In this document: positions 21,687 through 31,909 of the stretch, one piece after another
How positions within the stretch are numbered: position 1 is the stretch's first letter
Layout of the letters: every line of letters begins with the position of its first letter
Assembly: GCF_017916325.1 (NCBI RefSeq)
Contig: NC_090161.1
Coordinates: 203,501 to 267,500, forward strand
Source of the DNA: Leishmania martiniquensis
Lineage: Eukaryota; Euglenozoa; Kinetoplastea; Trypanosomatida; Trypanosomatidae
Direction of reading: 5' to 3'
DNA: 64,000 nt
The notes under the pieces: model-generated
Told to the model about the DNA's origin: nothing
What the model saw: the letters and a program-made list of their open reading frames with translations, nothing else
Databases searched by the model: none
Made by a program: the position numbers and the translations under genes

Positions 21687-24242
21687 TCAACCTTTCTCCC
21701 GCGCGGCGTACTTGCGCACCAGTGGCTCGGGCTGCTCCCGCATTTTCGCTATTGTCTCCGTGACCACAGAGGCTGGAATGGGGTCCTTCTCGAGTAGCAC
21801 GATTACGTGCTCCAGGCCGCCAAACAGCTTCAGCCCACGTAAGTTTTCCGCCCGAATGCTCTCCGGTTTCAGTTTTTCCGGCAAGCTGTGGGCGTCGTCG
21901 AAGGACGCACTCGCGTACAAGGCAGCGTCGAACTCCATCACACCGGAGAGGTGGAACGTATTGTTGTGGGTGAGCACCAGCGAAAAGTACTTGCCGAGGC
22001 ACGCCTCCCGCACATTCTCCAGCACCGGTGTCGGCGTCACCACTTTACCGCCTGGTACGCCGAGCTGGCTCTTGTCGTTAACCCCCCACACATACAGTTT
22101 GGCGTTGTCATCGATGCCATAGCTTGTGTAGCAGCCGCATCCGATGCGGGTAAAGAAAGCGTGGTGGGCGATACGGACTGGGGTGTAGTAGTGCTCGCAG
22201 TCGCTCGTGCCTAGGCGCCCACCGGTCCCGACGCCCCAGGTGTAGATCTCGCCAATGGCGTTGAGGGCCATCCCGTGCCAGCCGCCGGCGGCGACTTGAA
22301 TTATTCCCTTGAGACTATCGATGTGCACCGGCGACAGCACGGCGCCACGGGTTTCACCAGAGACGTTGCGCATGATCATGTGTGCCGGGACAATCTTCGG
22401 GTCCGGCTCCAGTCCTACACCACAGCACTCGATCGTTCCCCAGCTATACACCTGGCCAGACGCGCTGAGAGCCAGTGCGAAGTAGCTACCACAGGATACC
22501 TGCATAATCTCCTTGTCGGAGAGCCAGACGATCTCGCGAGGTTGCGAGATGCGCTGGTACTTTGTCGGATCCACGCCGAGGCCGCACTGGGCAAAGCTGT
22601 TGTTTCCCCATGCGAAGACCCGCTCCCCCTCCGTGATCGCCATGGAAAAAGAAAAGCCGGCGGCGACGGACGTGATGATGGTGCGGGAGAAGAAGCCGAT
22701 GCGGGTCGCCTGCGGATACACTGGAACGCGGTCCTGCGTAAAATGCTTCGCCTGTGCCGTGTCGAAGCCGAGCTGCCCCCACCCTCCGACGCCAAAGGAA
22801 TAGCAGCTGCCGCGCCGGCTCACCATCAGAGTAAAGCCGGCGCCGACGCCGCAGGACAAGATACCCTCCTTGAGCCCAATGGAGGTGACCGAGACGGGCA
22901 CGCCCCGGTGTGGGACACCGAGCACAAACATCGTTGTATTCTTTGGGATTGTCAGAGAGAGCCCATGCGTCGGTCCACTCTTCGTCCACAGGGTGGTGTA
23001 GTTCTCCAAGATTGCCTGACCGCGCACCATGCGCATGCCGTAGCCAGTGCCGACACCGAGGCCCAGCCCTGTTCCGTAGACGACCACGTCACCGTTGTTC
23101 AGCAGTAACGTCGTGTGCATGCGGCCACAGCTCGCGTGTATCACCCCGCGCACACCCGTGACTTTCATCTTCGTCGGCACCGTCACGAAGTACTCGCCTA
23201 CTACGCTGCACTGACCGCCCTGGTTATCGCCGCAGGCGTAGGCATTGCCGTCGTCAGTGATAAAGACACTGTGGAAGGAGCCACAGGCGACGTTGATAAC
23301 ACGTTTACCCTTCATGGCCATTACTACCTCCGGCAGCAGGTGGTCATCCTGGTCACCGTGTCCGAGACGACCGCCGTTGCCTATGCCCCACGTGTAGACA
23401 GAGCCATCCGTCGACACGGCCGCGTAGTGCCAGGGGCCGCTAGAGAGGAGCTTAATGTTCTTGCCATCGAGACTGTTGATGCGCACCGGCACACGTGCCA
23501 CTACTCTGGACTCCGACTGCGGGGACTGCACCAGCTCGGTGTCGGCAGCGGCCAGCTTCTTCGATACAGCGTCGCGGCCGCCGAGCAGCGTCACGTCGCC
23601 CCAGCCGTAGACGGCACCCGACATGGTTCGCGCCAGCACACTGTAGTTGGAACACACCACCTCAGCCACCTTCTCGCCTGGCACGACGCGCAGTTGCCCG
23701 TAGCCGCAGCATGTGTTGCTGAGATCTGGGTGGCACTGCCCGCAGTTGTTTGCGCCCCATGTAAAGACGTTGCCCTTGAGGGACACGCATGCATAGAAGG
23801 CAGATCCAGCTGCCACATCCACGACCACATCGTCGTGCGTGAAAGGAATTACGTCTACCTGCCCAGGGCATATAGGCATGTTGGCCTCGTTCGCGATCAC
23901 ACGCGGACAGAAGCGCGGATTGCCAACGCCAAGCTCTCCCCACATGCCGCCACCCATGGCCATCAAGATGTTGCGCACGCCAAGCCACACAGACGAGAGA
24001 CCACCGCAGGCCATGCGAATCGGCTTGTCATGTCCGCCAATCATCATTGGCGTCACTAAGTTGTAGCGACCATTTGTGCCCAACTCGCCATTACGGCAGA
24101 AGCCCCAGCCGACGATGACGCCATCGCCGCTGATGTAGCGTTCCACAAGCTTGCGCGCTGCCGGGGAGGCATTCTCCATCTCGGCGTACAGGGCGCCAGC
24201 CATCTCTGTGACGGGCTGCGTGGTGGAGCCGTGTGCATTCAT
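21687..24242 (-). CDS. RCC1-repeat protein 1 (short paralog)
   Basis: 851 aa from the ATG at 24242 (MNAHGS). An in-frame ATG at 24521 would add 93 Pro/Ser-rich residues that look like translated 5' UTR. The chain is nearly all RCC1-type blades, with repeated VFTWGANNCGQ, VYTWGIGNGGRLGHGD, VFAWGNNSFAQCG, IYTWGVGTGGRLG and LYVWGVNDKSQLG segments; about a dozen can be counted, enough for two seven-bladed propellers if degenerate blades are included. RCC1 itself is the Ran exchange factor, but most RCC1-repeat proteins are other scaffolds or GEFs and nothing here shows Ran specificity. A mid-protein segment (ILENYTTL ... NTTMFVLG) is not RCC1-like but recurs in the neighbouring paralog at 25377-30605, so the two are ancient tandem duplicates. 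Confidence 0.85.
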   Translation of the reverse strand: MNAHGSTTQPVTEMAGALYAEMENASPAARKLVERYISGDGVIVGWGFCRNGELGTNGRYNLVTPMMIGGHDKPIRMACGGLSSVWLGVRNILMAMGGGMWGELGVGNPRFCPRVIANEANMPICPGQVDVIPFTHDDVVVDVAAGSAFYACVSLKGNVFTWGANNCGQCHPDLSNTCCGYGQLRVVPGEKVAEVVCSNYSVLARTMSGAVYGWGDVTLLGGRDAVSKKLAAADTELVQSPQSESRVVARVPVRINSLDGKNIKLLSSGPWHYAAVSTDGSVYTWGIGNGGRLGHGDQDDHLLPEVVMAMKGKRVINVACGSFHSVFITDDGNAYACGDNQGGQCSVVGEYFVTVPTKMKVTGVRGVIHASCGRMHTTLLLNNGDVVVYGTGLGLGVGTGYGMRMVRGQAILENYTTLWTKSGPTHGLSLTIPKNTTMFVLGVPHRGVPVSVTSIGLKEGILSCGVGAGFTLMVSRRGSCYSFGVGGWGQLGFDTAQAKHFTQDRVPVYPQATRIGFFSRTIITSVAAGFSFSMAITEGERVFAWGNNSFAQCGLGVDPTKYQRISQPREIVWLSDKEIMQVSCGSYFALALSASGQVYSWGTIECCGVGLEPDPKIVPAHMIMRNVSGETRGAVLSPVHIDSLKGIIQVAAGGWHGMALNAIGEIYTWGVGTGGRLGTSDCEHYYTPVRIAHHAFFTRIGCGCYTSYGIDDNAKLYVWGVNDKSQLGVPGGKVVTPTPVLENVREACLGKYFSLVLTHNNTFHLSGVMEFDAALYASASFDDAHSLPEKLKPESIRAENLRGLKLFGGLEHVIVLLEKDPIPASVVTETIAKMREQPEPLVRKYAAREKG

Positions 24243-25376
24243 GGCGTGCCACGTGAAGCTGCCCGACAGTCGAGTGCACGGATAAGTTGAGCCTTCCAAA
24301 GAGGAGAAAATGGGAGAGGGGAGGGGGAGGGAGCTTGGTGTGCCCCTGAGTACAGATGTGTAGGTGCGTGGCGGCTTGCTTCGATTCGTCCAGGCTATGG
24401 AGGTGGTGGGAGGGCGGGGAAAGATGCTGGAGAGGTAAGACGAACACCTCGAAGGAGGGAGTAAGACTGTGGTAGGTGGAGGGGGGGAACAATGAAGGAG
24501 CGGAGGCATCATCATGCGCATCCATGGCAGACCCCGTTCATGGAGGAGGCGAAGGTGCGAAGAGAGAGAGATGAGTCAGCCGCGCTGGAGTACCTCCAAT
24601 TCAACGCTGTTTTCTGTGTGTCTGCGAGCAGAACAGGTGCGGCGTGCGGCGCAGCGGACTGGACCGAGGGAGGCACGCGCACACGCGTAATTGCTTCCGC
24701 ACGGATGGGAGGAATTCGAGATGCAGCAAATGCGCTCAGACTCGCGATTGAATGGCGCGCCGCGTCCGTGGCGGCAGTGCAGCCCAAAGTGCCAGTGCCG
24801 ATCCTATGCGTGGTCGCTGAAGCTTCGTTTTTTTTCGCCATACGCGGGCCCCCGCCCGCTTCTTCTTGTCTGTGATGTCTGAGGTGTGATCCTCTTATTT
24901 GCCTGACAGGCTGCGCGCCGGTGAAGGACTCTTCGCTCTGAGTCCTCCCCACATATACGCACACACACACACTCGCCCTCGCTCCGTTGGCCTGCGCGCT
25001 ATTGAGGGAAAGAATGTGGAGAGAGGTCGAGAGAGAAAGAGATGAGAGGGAGGGGGGGCAGGCGGAGTAACAGAGGTGGAACGGTGGAGCGGGAAGGCGA
25101 CGACCCTCCCGTCTACCCAAGGGGTGCCCTCGCAAGCACCCGAGACCGAGAGCGTGTGATTCGGCTCGGAGTACGCGATTCCGCCATGAAGGAAAAGAAA
25201 GCGTCAATAATAAATGGATGGAGTAGGAGGAAGGGGTGGCGAAGGCGCCATAACAACGCGCACATTACTGCTTCACATACACACACGTCGGCACAAGCGC
25301 CCACAGGGCACTGCCCCTACCACCACCACCCGTCCACGCACCGTGCATGCGCAGACTCGCTCCTTGACTCACATCA
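24243..25376. other. Spacer between the two RCC1 genes
   Basis: Presumed 5' UTR of RCC1 protein 1 and 3' UTR of RCC1 protein 2. Sense strand has pyrimidine-rich tracts around 24300-24500. A short (CA)n run lies at 24958-24973. No gene is seen. Confidence 0.55.
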
Positions 25377-28300
25377 TCACCTCTCGCTCGTTCGCACCCC
25401 CTGCGCTGCATTCTTCTCCTGATGCAGGAGCAAGTGGAGGCCACTCTGTGCCATGGCCACCTCGGCCGCCGAGGGTCGGCACTTCTCCGTGACAATGCAA
25501 ATTTGCTCCCACCCAGCGAAGCAGCGAATGCCACAGATGCGCGCATCAGAGACCGCAGGCGGTTGCAATGGTGAAGGCACCGACGGGTGGGGAGGCTGCA
25601 CGGCTGCCGCAGCCGGCACCTTTGGCTCGCAGTGAGCAAACTGTGGCGGCGGCGCTGTCTGTTTGTGCACGTGCGCCCTGGCAGCAACCCTTCCAGCGCC
25701 GGCGCAGTGAGGGGTGGAGCAATCCGGAGACGGCGAGAGCAGCGGCGGTGCTAGCGGGTCTCGTGCGCCCGGCGTTGCAGACAACGGCTTGCGATCCTGT
25801 GTCGCTGTCCATATCCTGACCTGCACGGGCGGCGCTGTGGCGCCATTGCTAACCCGGCACGGCGGCATTGGTGTGTGTGCAACCACCTCGCTGGAAACTT
25901 CTGCACTGGAGAGAGCTGTCCCGGTGTCGGTTGCCGAGCCCTCGTCGCTATCGTCGCACGTTTCCGTCAAGGCCAAGTTGCTCTGCGCCTCCCCCTCAAC
26001 GCTGTCCACGCCCGCCGCGTCTATCGTGCCGACCGTTGCGATCGTCGTCGTCTGCTGCATGCTCCCTTGCCCGCTTGTTATCAGCCCCGGGAAGCTTGGG
26101 GAGGAGTACGCACACGTCATGCCCTGCCCGTATTCAAGCTGCATCACATCACTCGAAGCCAGCCGCCGTGCGGCGAAGGACGGAAGCTGGTCGTTGGGTG
26201 TGCAGCGGGGCGCCGGGGTACCGGCCGTCGTCACTCCGTGAGAGGGCGTGCCTAGTGGACTGCTGCGACCCCCGGTCATCGAGGGGGAAGACAGGGTTGC
26301 GCGGTGCGGCAGTAATGTTCTGCCGTGCGCAGAAGCGGGGGGTGTGGCGATCGTGCTCGTCCCCGAAACGTGCGGCCGCGGCGATGACCGTTTTGGGGGG
26401 TGCCGTCGATGCTGGCCGTCTGTGGACACCATCGCAGGCTTGCCGGTAGCTGGCAGGCCAACATTGTTAGACGCTGGCTGCTCATTCTCGTCCGCGCACG
26501 CAGCGACCGTGCCGGCACTCCCTTGTCGTCCGTACTCGCGCAGTGCACCCGCTGCAGCAGCAGACGCACTACCACGACCACAACCGCCGTCACCGGAGAA
26601 GGATGCACTAACGCTGCAAGACAGCTCTGAAGAGGGGCAACGTACCGGCTCATGGGCGTCGACCAAGAAGGGGGGCTGCGGAATACTGTGAAAGCTCGGC
26701 AGAAGGTGGCTTTGGCCACCATACCAGATCCGTCCCGAGACACTCACCTTACCGTCCTCGAACACCACTACGCCGAACTGACTTGTGAAGGCGGCGTCTC
26801 GTACACGCTTTGCGACGGAAGTGGGGGTGGCAATAGCGCATGCGCGGTCAGCCACCACATTGCCGCCCTGCTGCGGCCCAGTTGCCAAGTTCTGAAGAGT
26901 GCTGTCGCTGGTGCTGATGGTCGAGCTGCCATTAGTCGGTGTGCCACACTCGCCGAACCAGTTCATGCCCCACACCCACAGCTCCCCCTCATCACTTATT
27001 GCGAAGGAATTATGGGGCCCGCAGCCAATGCTACGAATTGTTTGTGAGAGCGCCACTCGCACGGGTGCCGGCGTGATCGAGGTGAGGAAGGCTGCATCCA
27101 CGGCGGCGGCGGTGCTGCCTGTACCGAGAGCACCGACGCCCCATGCGAAAACGCTGCACGACGCCGTCATTGCCACAGCGTGGCGGCGCCCTGCTGCCAC
27201 CGCTACGATGTCGTGAAGTCCTTCGACGCGCGTGGGCACCGGCACGTCGCGAACTTTAGCACTGGCGGGAGACGCGCCGGTGCCCAAGCCGCAGTATATG
27301 GCTTCACCGTGGGTGAGCACCTCCCCATCGGCGGTGAGAGCAACGACAAAGGTGCCCCCGCACCCAATTTGCACAATTCGTGCATTTGCATAGGCAGCGA
27401 TGCGCACTGGAGAGAAGACGCGTGCGATGTCTGCCGGCTGACACAACTTTTGATGCTCATTGCTGCCCCAGCCATACACTGCGCCGCTCTCGTCAAGAGC
27501 GAGCACAAAGTCGGGGCCGCAGCGCACATGCTGAATGACGGCGTCGGACGGTATATGCACTTCGCTGAAGGTCGAAGCTACGGTAACATCATCGCTGTGG
27601 TTCGGCCTCATGGAGTCTCCAATCCCGAGTTGGCCACACTCTCCACGTCCAATGGCAACGAGGGAGTTGCTCTCCGACAGGACCACGATGAAGCCTGAGC
27701 CAGACCCGGCGCACCGCACACCTTTGCGCATGGTCAGGCTTGACACACGTGATATCTCCTCGATGATGGAGGGGCCGACCACTATCATGGTGGTGTGGCG
27801 GTGCACGACACCTGCCAGGCTTTGCAGATGGCCACAGTGCAGCGTCAGCGTCATGTAGTTCGTGAGGATGCGCGTCGGGGCGCAAAGGCGACGACCGTAG
27901 CCGAGGCCGATGCCGCACGTCCTGTAGGATCCGCAGGCAACGACGTCACCGTCCTCGAGCAGGATGCATGTGTGCTCACGCGCGCACGTTACCGCCACTG
28001 CCTTGACCGGAAGCGGCACCATTGTTGGCAGGAGCCGCGGCGCACACCCGCGCAGCCCCAGCTGCCCCTCGGTGTTCTCGCCAAAACTGAAGACGGTGCC
28101 AGTGCTTGTAAGGACAGCGCTGTGGCCGTAGGAGCAACTCGCGTCCACCACAAAATACGGCTGCAGCCCCTCTACAAGGCGCGGTTTCACTTCCGAGGTG
28201 TCGGTGCCGTGCCCAAGGCGCCCGCTTCGTCCAACACCCCACGTGTACACCTCGCCCTTCTGCGAGATGGCAAGCGCGTGCCACGGTCCAGCACGCACTG

Positions 28301-30605
28301 CCACGATGGGACAAGACGTGACGTGCCGTAGGTAGACTATCTGTCTGACACACTTGCGCTGATCGGGTGCGAGACTCGTCTCCAGCTCCTTGTCGCTCAT
28401 CTTACACCCCAGCATCGATGCAATGCCCCAGGTGCCCATAGCACCGTCACCAAACAGCAGAACACCAAAGAACTCGCCAAAGCAAACATCGAGTACCCCG
28501 TAGGGCCCGACCTCCAGCCGCACCGGTGTAAAAACTCGGCTCGTGTCCGGCATTTTCAGGCACTGCCCGTACACGTTGTGGCCCCAGCAGTGCAGCGCTC
28601 CATCTGCAGTCAGCGCCACCGCGCACGCGGTTCCAGCGGCAACGCGGGTGATGCGCTCATTGTCATTGAGAAGAACCCGTTGCAACTTGCTCACGCCAGC
28701 CGTAGAGAAGTGCGTACCGCGCTCGCCAATGCCGAGCTGTCCTTTGTCCGCGCGGCCGCAGCTGTACAGCACGCCTTCAACGGTCAACACATACGTCACG
28801 GCAAGGCCGCAGGCAATCTGTGCCACGCGTGCGGGGGTGCAAACAGATAAGGGAAGGTACACATAGCCGGTCGTGCTGGCGCCACCGGGAAGCGCAGCGC
28901 TGACTGCAAGAGCTTCAGCCGCAGCTGTCGATGTGGCCTTCGGCAACCCTGAGGAGGGAGAGGTTCGAAGCTGATGCAGCATACTCCGCTCCGCGGGTCG
29001 CCTTGCAGGCAGAGCATCCGTCGCGGACGGCTCACGCGCAAGCGGCACCTTGACGATGGTCATGAGTAGGCCTGCCGCAGGCGAATCGCACCCTGCCAGA
29101 CTTGCCTGGCATACGCTGCTACCCAGCACGGCGGCACCAGGCGCCCTCTGGTACTGCTGCGCGGCGCTCGAACTGGGTCGCGAAGCGGCACCAACTTGGG
29201 CTTTGGGCCCAGCGAGGCCGCTGCTAGCGGCACTTTTTTGTGAGCCAGACGTAGACCGGCCGCGCCGCTGACTATGCTGGCCAAGCGCGCCCTTTGCCAG
29301 GGAGCCCCAGCTCAACAGGTTGCCATGTTCCATATACTGTCGTAGCAGAGAGCTTGCAAGGCACTGACGCTGATACGCAGAGGTACCACGGTTGAGCGAT
29401 GCGAATGTTACCCCATTGCACAAGGCAAACGGATGGTGGCTACCGTCGTCCGCTGCAGCGCCGAGCGCACGAATCCGCTGCGCTGTTTCCATGATGGCCC
29501 GCCATTCGTGCCAACTCTCCGCTGCAGGCACCGCTGATGAGGAGGCGGCGGTAGATGACTTCGACGCCTGCTCCCACTGCTTGCGTTCCCGCCACCCGTT
29601 TAGCCGCGACAGGTCGTCGGTAGTGGGCAGGCGTGGTACACAGCCGACGCCGTGATACGCGGAAAAGAGTACCACAGGCGCGGGAAACTGCGCCGTGATT
29701 GGCACTCCTGCGACAAGTGACGGAGAAATCGGGGAGACTGCATCGCCAAGGCCACCGCTGTCAGCCTTCCCTCCCACGGCTGTTGTGACACCGCTGCCCT
29801 CGCGCAAGGGAAAACTTACGTAGAGTGGATTGACAGGGTAGGGTGCGTTGATAGGCTTTCGAGGGAGCTCGCGATACCACCTTTCTGGCTGCAGGGGTAT
29901 GTCGGCAGACGCTCCAGGAATGGAGACCAATACAGGGCCTCCACTCGGCATGCTTACTGGACGGAGTGGAGTCGACGAATTTCTCGTCCCAAGATGGTGC
30001 TGAGGATTTGCCTGACCTGTTAGAGAGGCAAGGCCATCACTGCACCCTGCAGTCGCAGCAGTCACACTAACCGTGGAGTGAGAGCGCGCACGAATCAACT
30101 CTGTAGATTCAATTGCACCTTCAGGGCCTGACGAGACCTGTCCAGAATCAGTCAATCCTGTCAGAAGGCTCCGCGATGCCACATTTCGGAGCAAGTCCTG
30201 CGGGCAACACCCATACACACTGATGAGTAGCGTCACGAACATGACCACATAATACCGCTGCCAGCGCTTGAGAGCAAAGTAAGCATCGAGTATCATGTCA
30301 CGGCACCGCTGCAGGCCAAGTGAGAGAAGGACGCTCTTAACAGTGTGCCCTTCTTCTGCAAGTCGAGAGCCCAGAATTGCGAGAATATGCAGTGCGTGGA
30401 AGGCCTCCTCGCTTGGGAGAGCCGAGCTCGACGCACACAACTCACGAAGCACAAGGCCTTCGCGAAGCAGGAGTGTGGCCAGCGCAGTGTAGACCCTGGC
30501 GCCTAGCTTGCCCGTTGGCGCCTGCTGCCCCGCCTCGATGCAGTTCACGATATCCGGCAGACTGGAGGTGTCTCCTTGGCACCAGCGCCGGCACGCCGCT
30601 TCCAT
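25377..30605 (-). CDS. RCC1-repeat protein 2 (long paralog)
   Basis: 1742 aa, ATG at 30605 (MEAACRRWCQGD). Just upstream on the sense strand a pyrimidine-rich tract ends in GATCAG (AG at 30623-30624), a plausible spliced-leader acceptor that makes this ATG the first in the mRNA. About 600 N-terminal residues precede the propeller; they are helical in the first 180 or so and then low complexity. RCC1 blades follow (LYSCGRADKGQLGIGERG, VYTWGVGRSGRLGHGTD, VFSFGENTEGQLG, LVAIGRGECGQLGIGD, VYGWGSNEHQKL, LWVWGMNWFGECG), then about 400 residues of Ser/Pro/Thr-rich tail. It shares the atypical central segment with the shorter neighbour (RILTNYMTL ... TTMIVVG). Specific function unknown; RCC1-repeat proteins often act as exchange factors or ubiquitin-pathway and cilium scaffolds. 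Confidence 0.85.
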   Translation of the reverse strand: MEAACRRWCQGDTSSLPDIVNCIEAGQQAPTGKLGARVYTALATLLLREGLVLRELCASSSALPSEEAFHALHILAILGSRLAEEGHTVKSVLLSLGLQRCRDMILDAYFALKRWQRYYVVMFVTLLISVYGCCPQDLLRNVASRSLLTGLTDSGQVSSGPEGAIESTELIRARSHSTVSVTAATAGCSDGLASLTGQANPQHHLGTRNSSTPLRPVSMPSGGPVLVSIPGASADIPLQPERWYRELPRKPINAPYPVNPLYVSFPLREGSGVTTAVGGKADSGGLGDAVSPISPSLVAGVPITAQFPAPVVLFSAYHGVGCVPRLPTTDDLSRLNGWRERKQWEQASKSSTAASSSAVPAAESWHEWRAIMETAQRIRALGAAADDGSHHPFALCNGVTFASLNRGTSAYQRQCLASSLLRQYMEHGNLLSWGSLAKGALGQHSQRRGRSTSGSQKSAASSGLAGPKAQVGAASRPSSSAAQQYQRAPGAAVLGSSVCQASLAGCDSPAAGLLMTIVKVPLAREPSATDALPARRPAERSMLHQLRTSPSSGLPKATSTAAAEALAVSAALPGGASTTGYVYLPLSVCTPARVAQIACGLAVTYVLTVEGVLYSCGRADKGQLGIGERGTHFSTAGVSKLQRVLLNDNERITRVAAGTACAVALTADGALHCWGHNVYGQCLKMPDTSRVFTPVRLEVGPYGVLDVCFGEFFGVLLFGDGAMGTWGIASMLGCKMSDKELETSLAPDQRKCVRQIVYLRHVTSCPIVAVRAGPWHALAISQKGEVYTWGVGRSGRLGHGTDTSEVKPRLVEGLQPYFVVDASCSYGHSAVLTSTGTVFSFGENTEGQLGLRGCAPRLLPTMVPLPVKAVAVTCAREHTCILLEDGDVVACGSYRTCGIGLGYGRRLCAPTRILTNYMTLTLHCGHLQSLAGVVHRHTTMIVVGPSIIEEISRVSSLTMRKGVRCAGSGSGFIVVLSESNSLVAIGRGECGQLGIGDSMRPNHSDDVTVASTFSEVHIPSDAVIQHVRCGPDFVLALDESGAVYGWGSNEHQKLCQPADIARVFSPVRIAAYANARIVQIGCGGTFVVALTADGEVLTHGEAIYCGLGTGASPASAKVRDVPVPTRVEGLHDIVAVAAGRRHAVAMTASCSVFAWGVGALGTGSTAAAVDAAFLTSITPAPVRVALSQTIRSIGCGPHNSFAISDEGELWVWGMNWFGECGTPTNGSSTISTSDSTLQNLATGPQQGGNVVADRACAIATPTSVAKRVRDAAFTSQFGVVVFEDGKVSVSGRIWYGGQSHLLPSFHSIPQPPFLVDAHEPVRCPSSELSCSVSASFSGDGGCGRGSASAAAAGALREYGRQGSAGTVAACADENEQPASNNVGLPATGKPAMVSTDGQHRRHPPKRSSPRPHVSGTSTIATPPASAHGRTLLPHRATLSSPSMTGGRSSPLGTPSHGVTTAGTPAPRCTPNDQLPSFAARRLASSDVMQLEYGQGMTCAYSSPSFPGLITSGQGSMQQTTTIATVGTIDAAGVDSVEGEAQSNLALTETCDDSDEGSATDTGTALSSAEVSSEVVAHTPMPPCRVSNGATAPPVQVRIWTATQDRKPLSATPGARDPLAPPLLSPSPDCSTPHCAGAGRVAARAHVHKQTAPPPQFAHCEPKVPAAAAVQPPHPSVPSPLQPPAVSDARICGIRCFAGWEQICIVTEKCRPSAAEVAMAQSGLHLLLHQEKNAAQGVRTSER

Positions 30606-31432
30606 GGACGCGAAAAAAAAAACTGATCGGGTGATCAAGCGAGTGAGTGAAAAAGCTTTCTCAAATATCGTAAAAAATGTAGTCCGCGTGCTGACGAGAG
30701 AGGATCCAAAGATACAGCTGTGGTAGGTGAAAGGGAAAAAAAAACACTGCGCATTGATAAATATGGAAAGACGAAAAGGATATCGTCTCCGTGCGCCAGC
30801 GAGGAAGACGCAACTGCACTTCGGCGTACAAACCTTATCATGGGCGCATGAGTGTCACTTTCGCAGGCATGCGGTGGAGATAGTCTCATGACCTTGCTGA
30901 CGGGGAAGACGCCGCGTTAGCTTTGAAGAATGAATCAAAGGCATAGAGCAAAAAAAAATCCAAAAAGTTGTCAAAGGGAAAAAGTAGCCGAATGATTGCA
31001 TACGCGGTGCAGCTCCTCCGCGCTTTCTGCGCTGGCCTGCAAAGCAACACAAAAGCGGATACCGTAGGAATTAGGGAAAGTGACGCACCTAAAATACACC
31101 CCTAGCAGTGGTCCTATTATCGCGAGAAAGGATGCACGTTTGGAGAGCACGAAAGCAGGTGCACGAGGCGAAAGCAACATAAGCAGGGAGCAAGTGTACG
31201 CATGGATGTAGAAGCTGATTTCCTTTCTAATATTGTGCAACAGCGAAAGCAAAACAGCACGAATGAGAGCAGAGGAGAACGAAGTTACCCCTCCCCAGAG
31301 CCGTTTGCCACATATTTGTGGTTACCTGCCAGGTGGCGGTCGAGCTGGTACAGCAGAAGAGAAAAATAGCCAATAGCTGCTATTGAGCTTTCCATTTGTT
31401 CTCTTTTCCTTCTTTGATAAGGCATCTGCTCG
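30606..31432. other. AT-richer spacer
   Basis: About 830 bp, clearly less GC-rich than the spacers left of 25 kb. It marks the start of the compositional island that continues to about 35.75 kb. No gene is supported. Confidence 0.5.
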
Positions 31433-31909
31433 CTACAGCACAACGTTATGCCGCGACAACCACTGTGCATATGTTTCCACATCCGTATCGTACACCTGAG
31501 GTACAACGACCTCCTCACATCTCTCCACTGTTATCCCCTTCTGCTCGCTGTGGGGTACTGAGCCCTCGAGTGACGCCGAAAGAAAGAAATTCTCGCCTTT
31601 CTCGTAGTGGCTGTTCAGCTCATCGGCTGCCAGAATTGCACTGCGGTAGTCTTTGAATTTCACGAATGCTGTACCCAGAAACCGGCCAGTTTTCCGGTGT
31701 CGCACGAACCGGACATCGACTACTTCACCGAACTGCGAGAAGACAGTGACAAGATCTCCTTCAGATAGCTGGGGAATGTTTCGATCCTCCCCCGTATCTA
31801 TCCGCGGCTGACTGAGCAAGCGCCGTATGATAATCCATGGTGCACTACCTAGCAAGGCGTGATACTCCGAGGTATAAGGGCCAGAGTTTCCGCTGCGGAA
31901 TTTCTTCAT
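31433..31909 (-). CDS. Snu17/Ist3/RBMX2-like RRM protein
   Basis: 158 aa from the ATG at 31909 (MKKFRSGNSG). A longer in-frame ATG exists at 32173, but its extra 88 residues resemble nothing, while this start puts the RRM where RBMX2/Snu17 proteins have it. A tryptophan/tyrosine-bearing lead (YTSEYHALLGSAPWIII) precedes the fold. LSEGDLVTVFSQFGEVVDVR is close to the LTEGDIICVFSQYGEI of the RBMX2/Snu17 family; RNP1 is GRFLGTAFVKF, then DYRSAILAADELN. In yeast and human this protein is a subunit of the RES complex and the activated spliceosome. In trypanosomatids it would serve trans-splicing and the few cis-introns. RNP2 (WIIIRRL) is followed by about 13 extra residues before helix 1, which is unusual. 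Codon use is less GC-biased than in genes outside the island. Confidence 0.72.
   Translation of the reverse strand: MKKFRSGNSGPYTSEYHALLGSAPWIIIRRLLSQPRIDTGEDRNIPQLSEGDLVTVFSQFGEVVDVRFVRHRKTGRFLGTAFVKFKDYRSAILAADELNSHYEKGENFFLSASLEGSVPHSEQKGITVERCEEVVVPQVYDTDVETYAQWLSRHNVVL

Noticed and set aside
23115..24059. Plus-strand 314-codon frame opposite the RCC1 gene
   Set aside because: It is an antisense shadow of a clear minus-strand propeller gene and shows no domain of its own.
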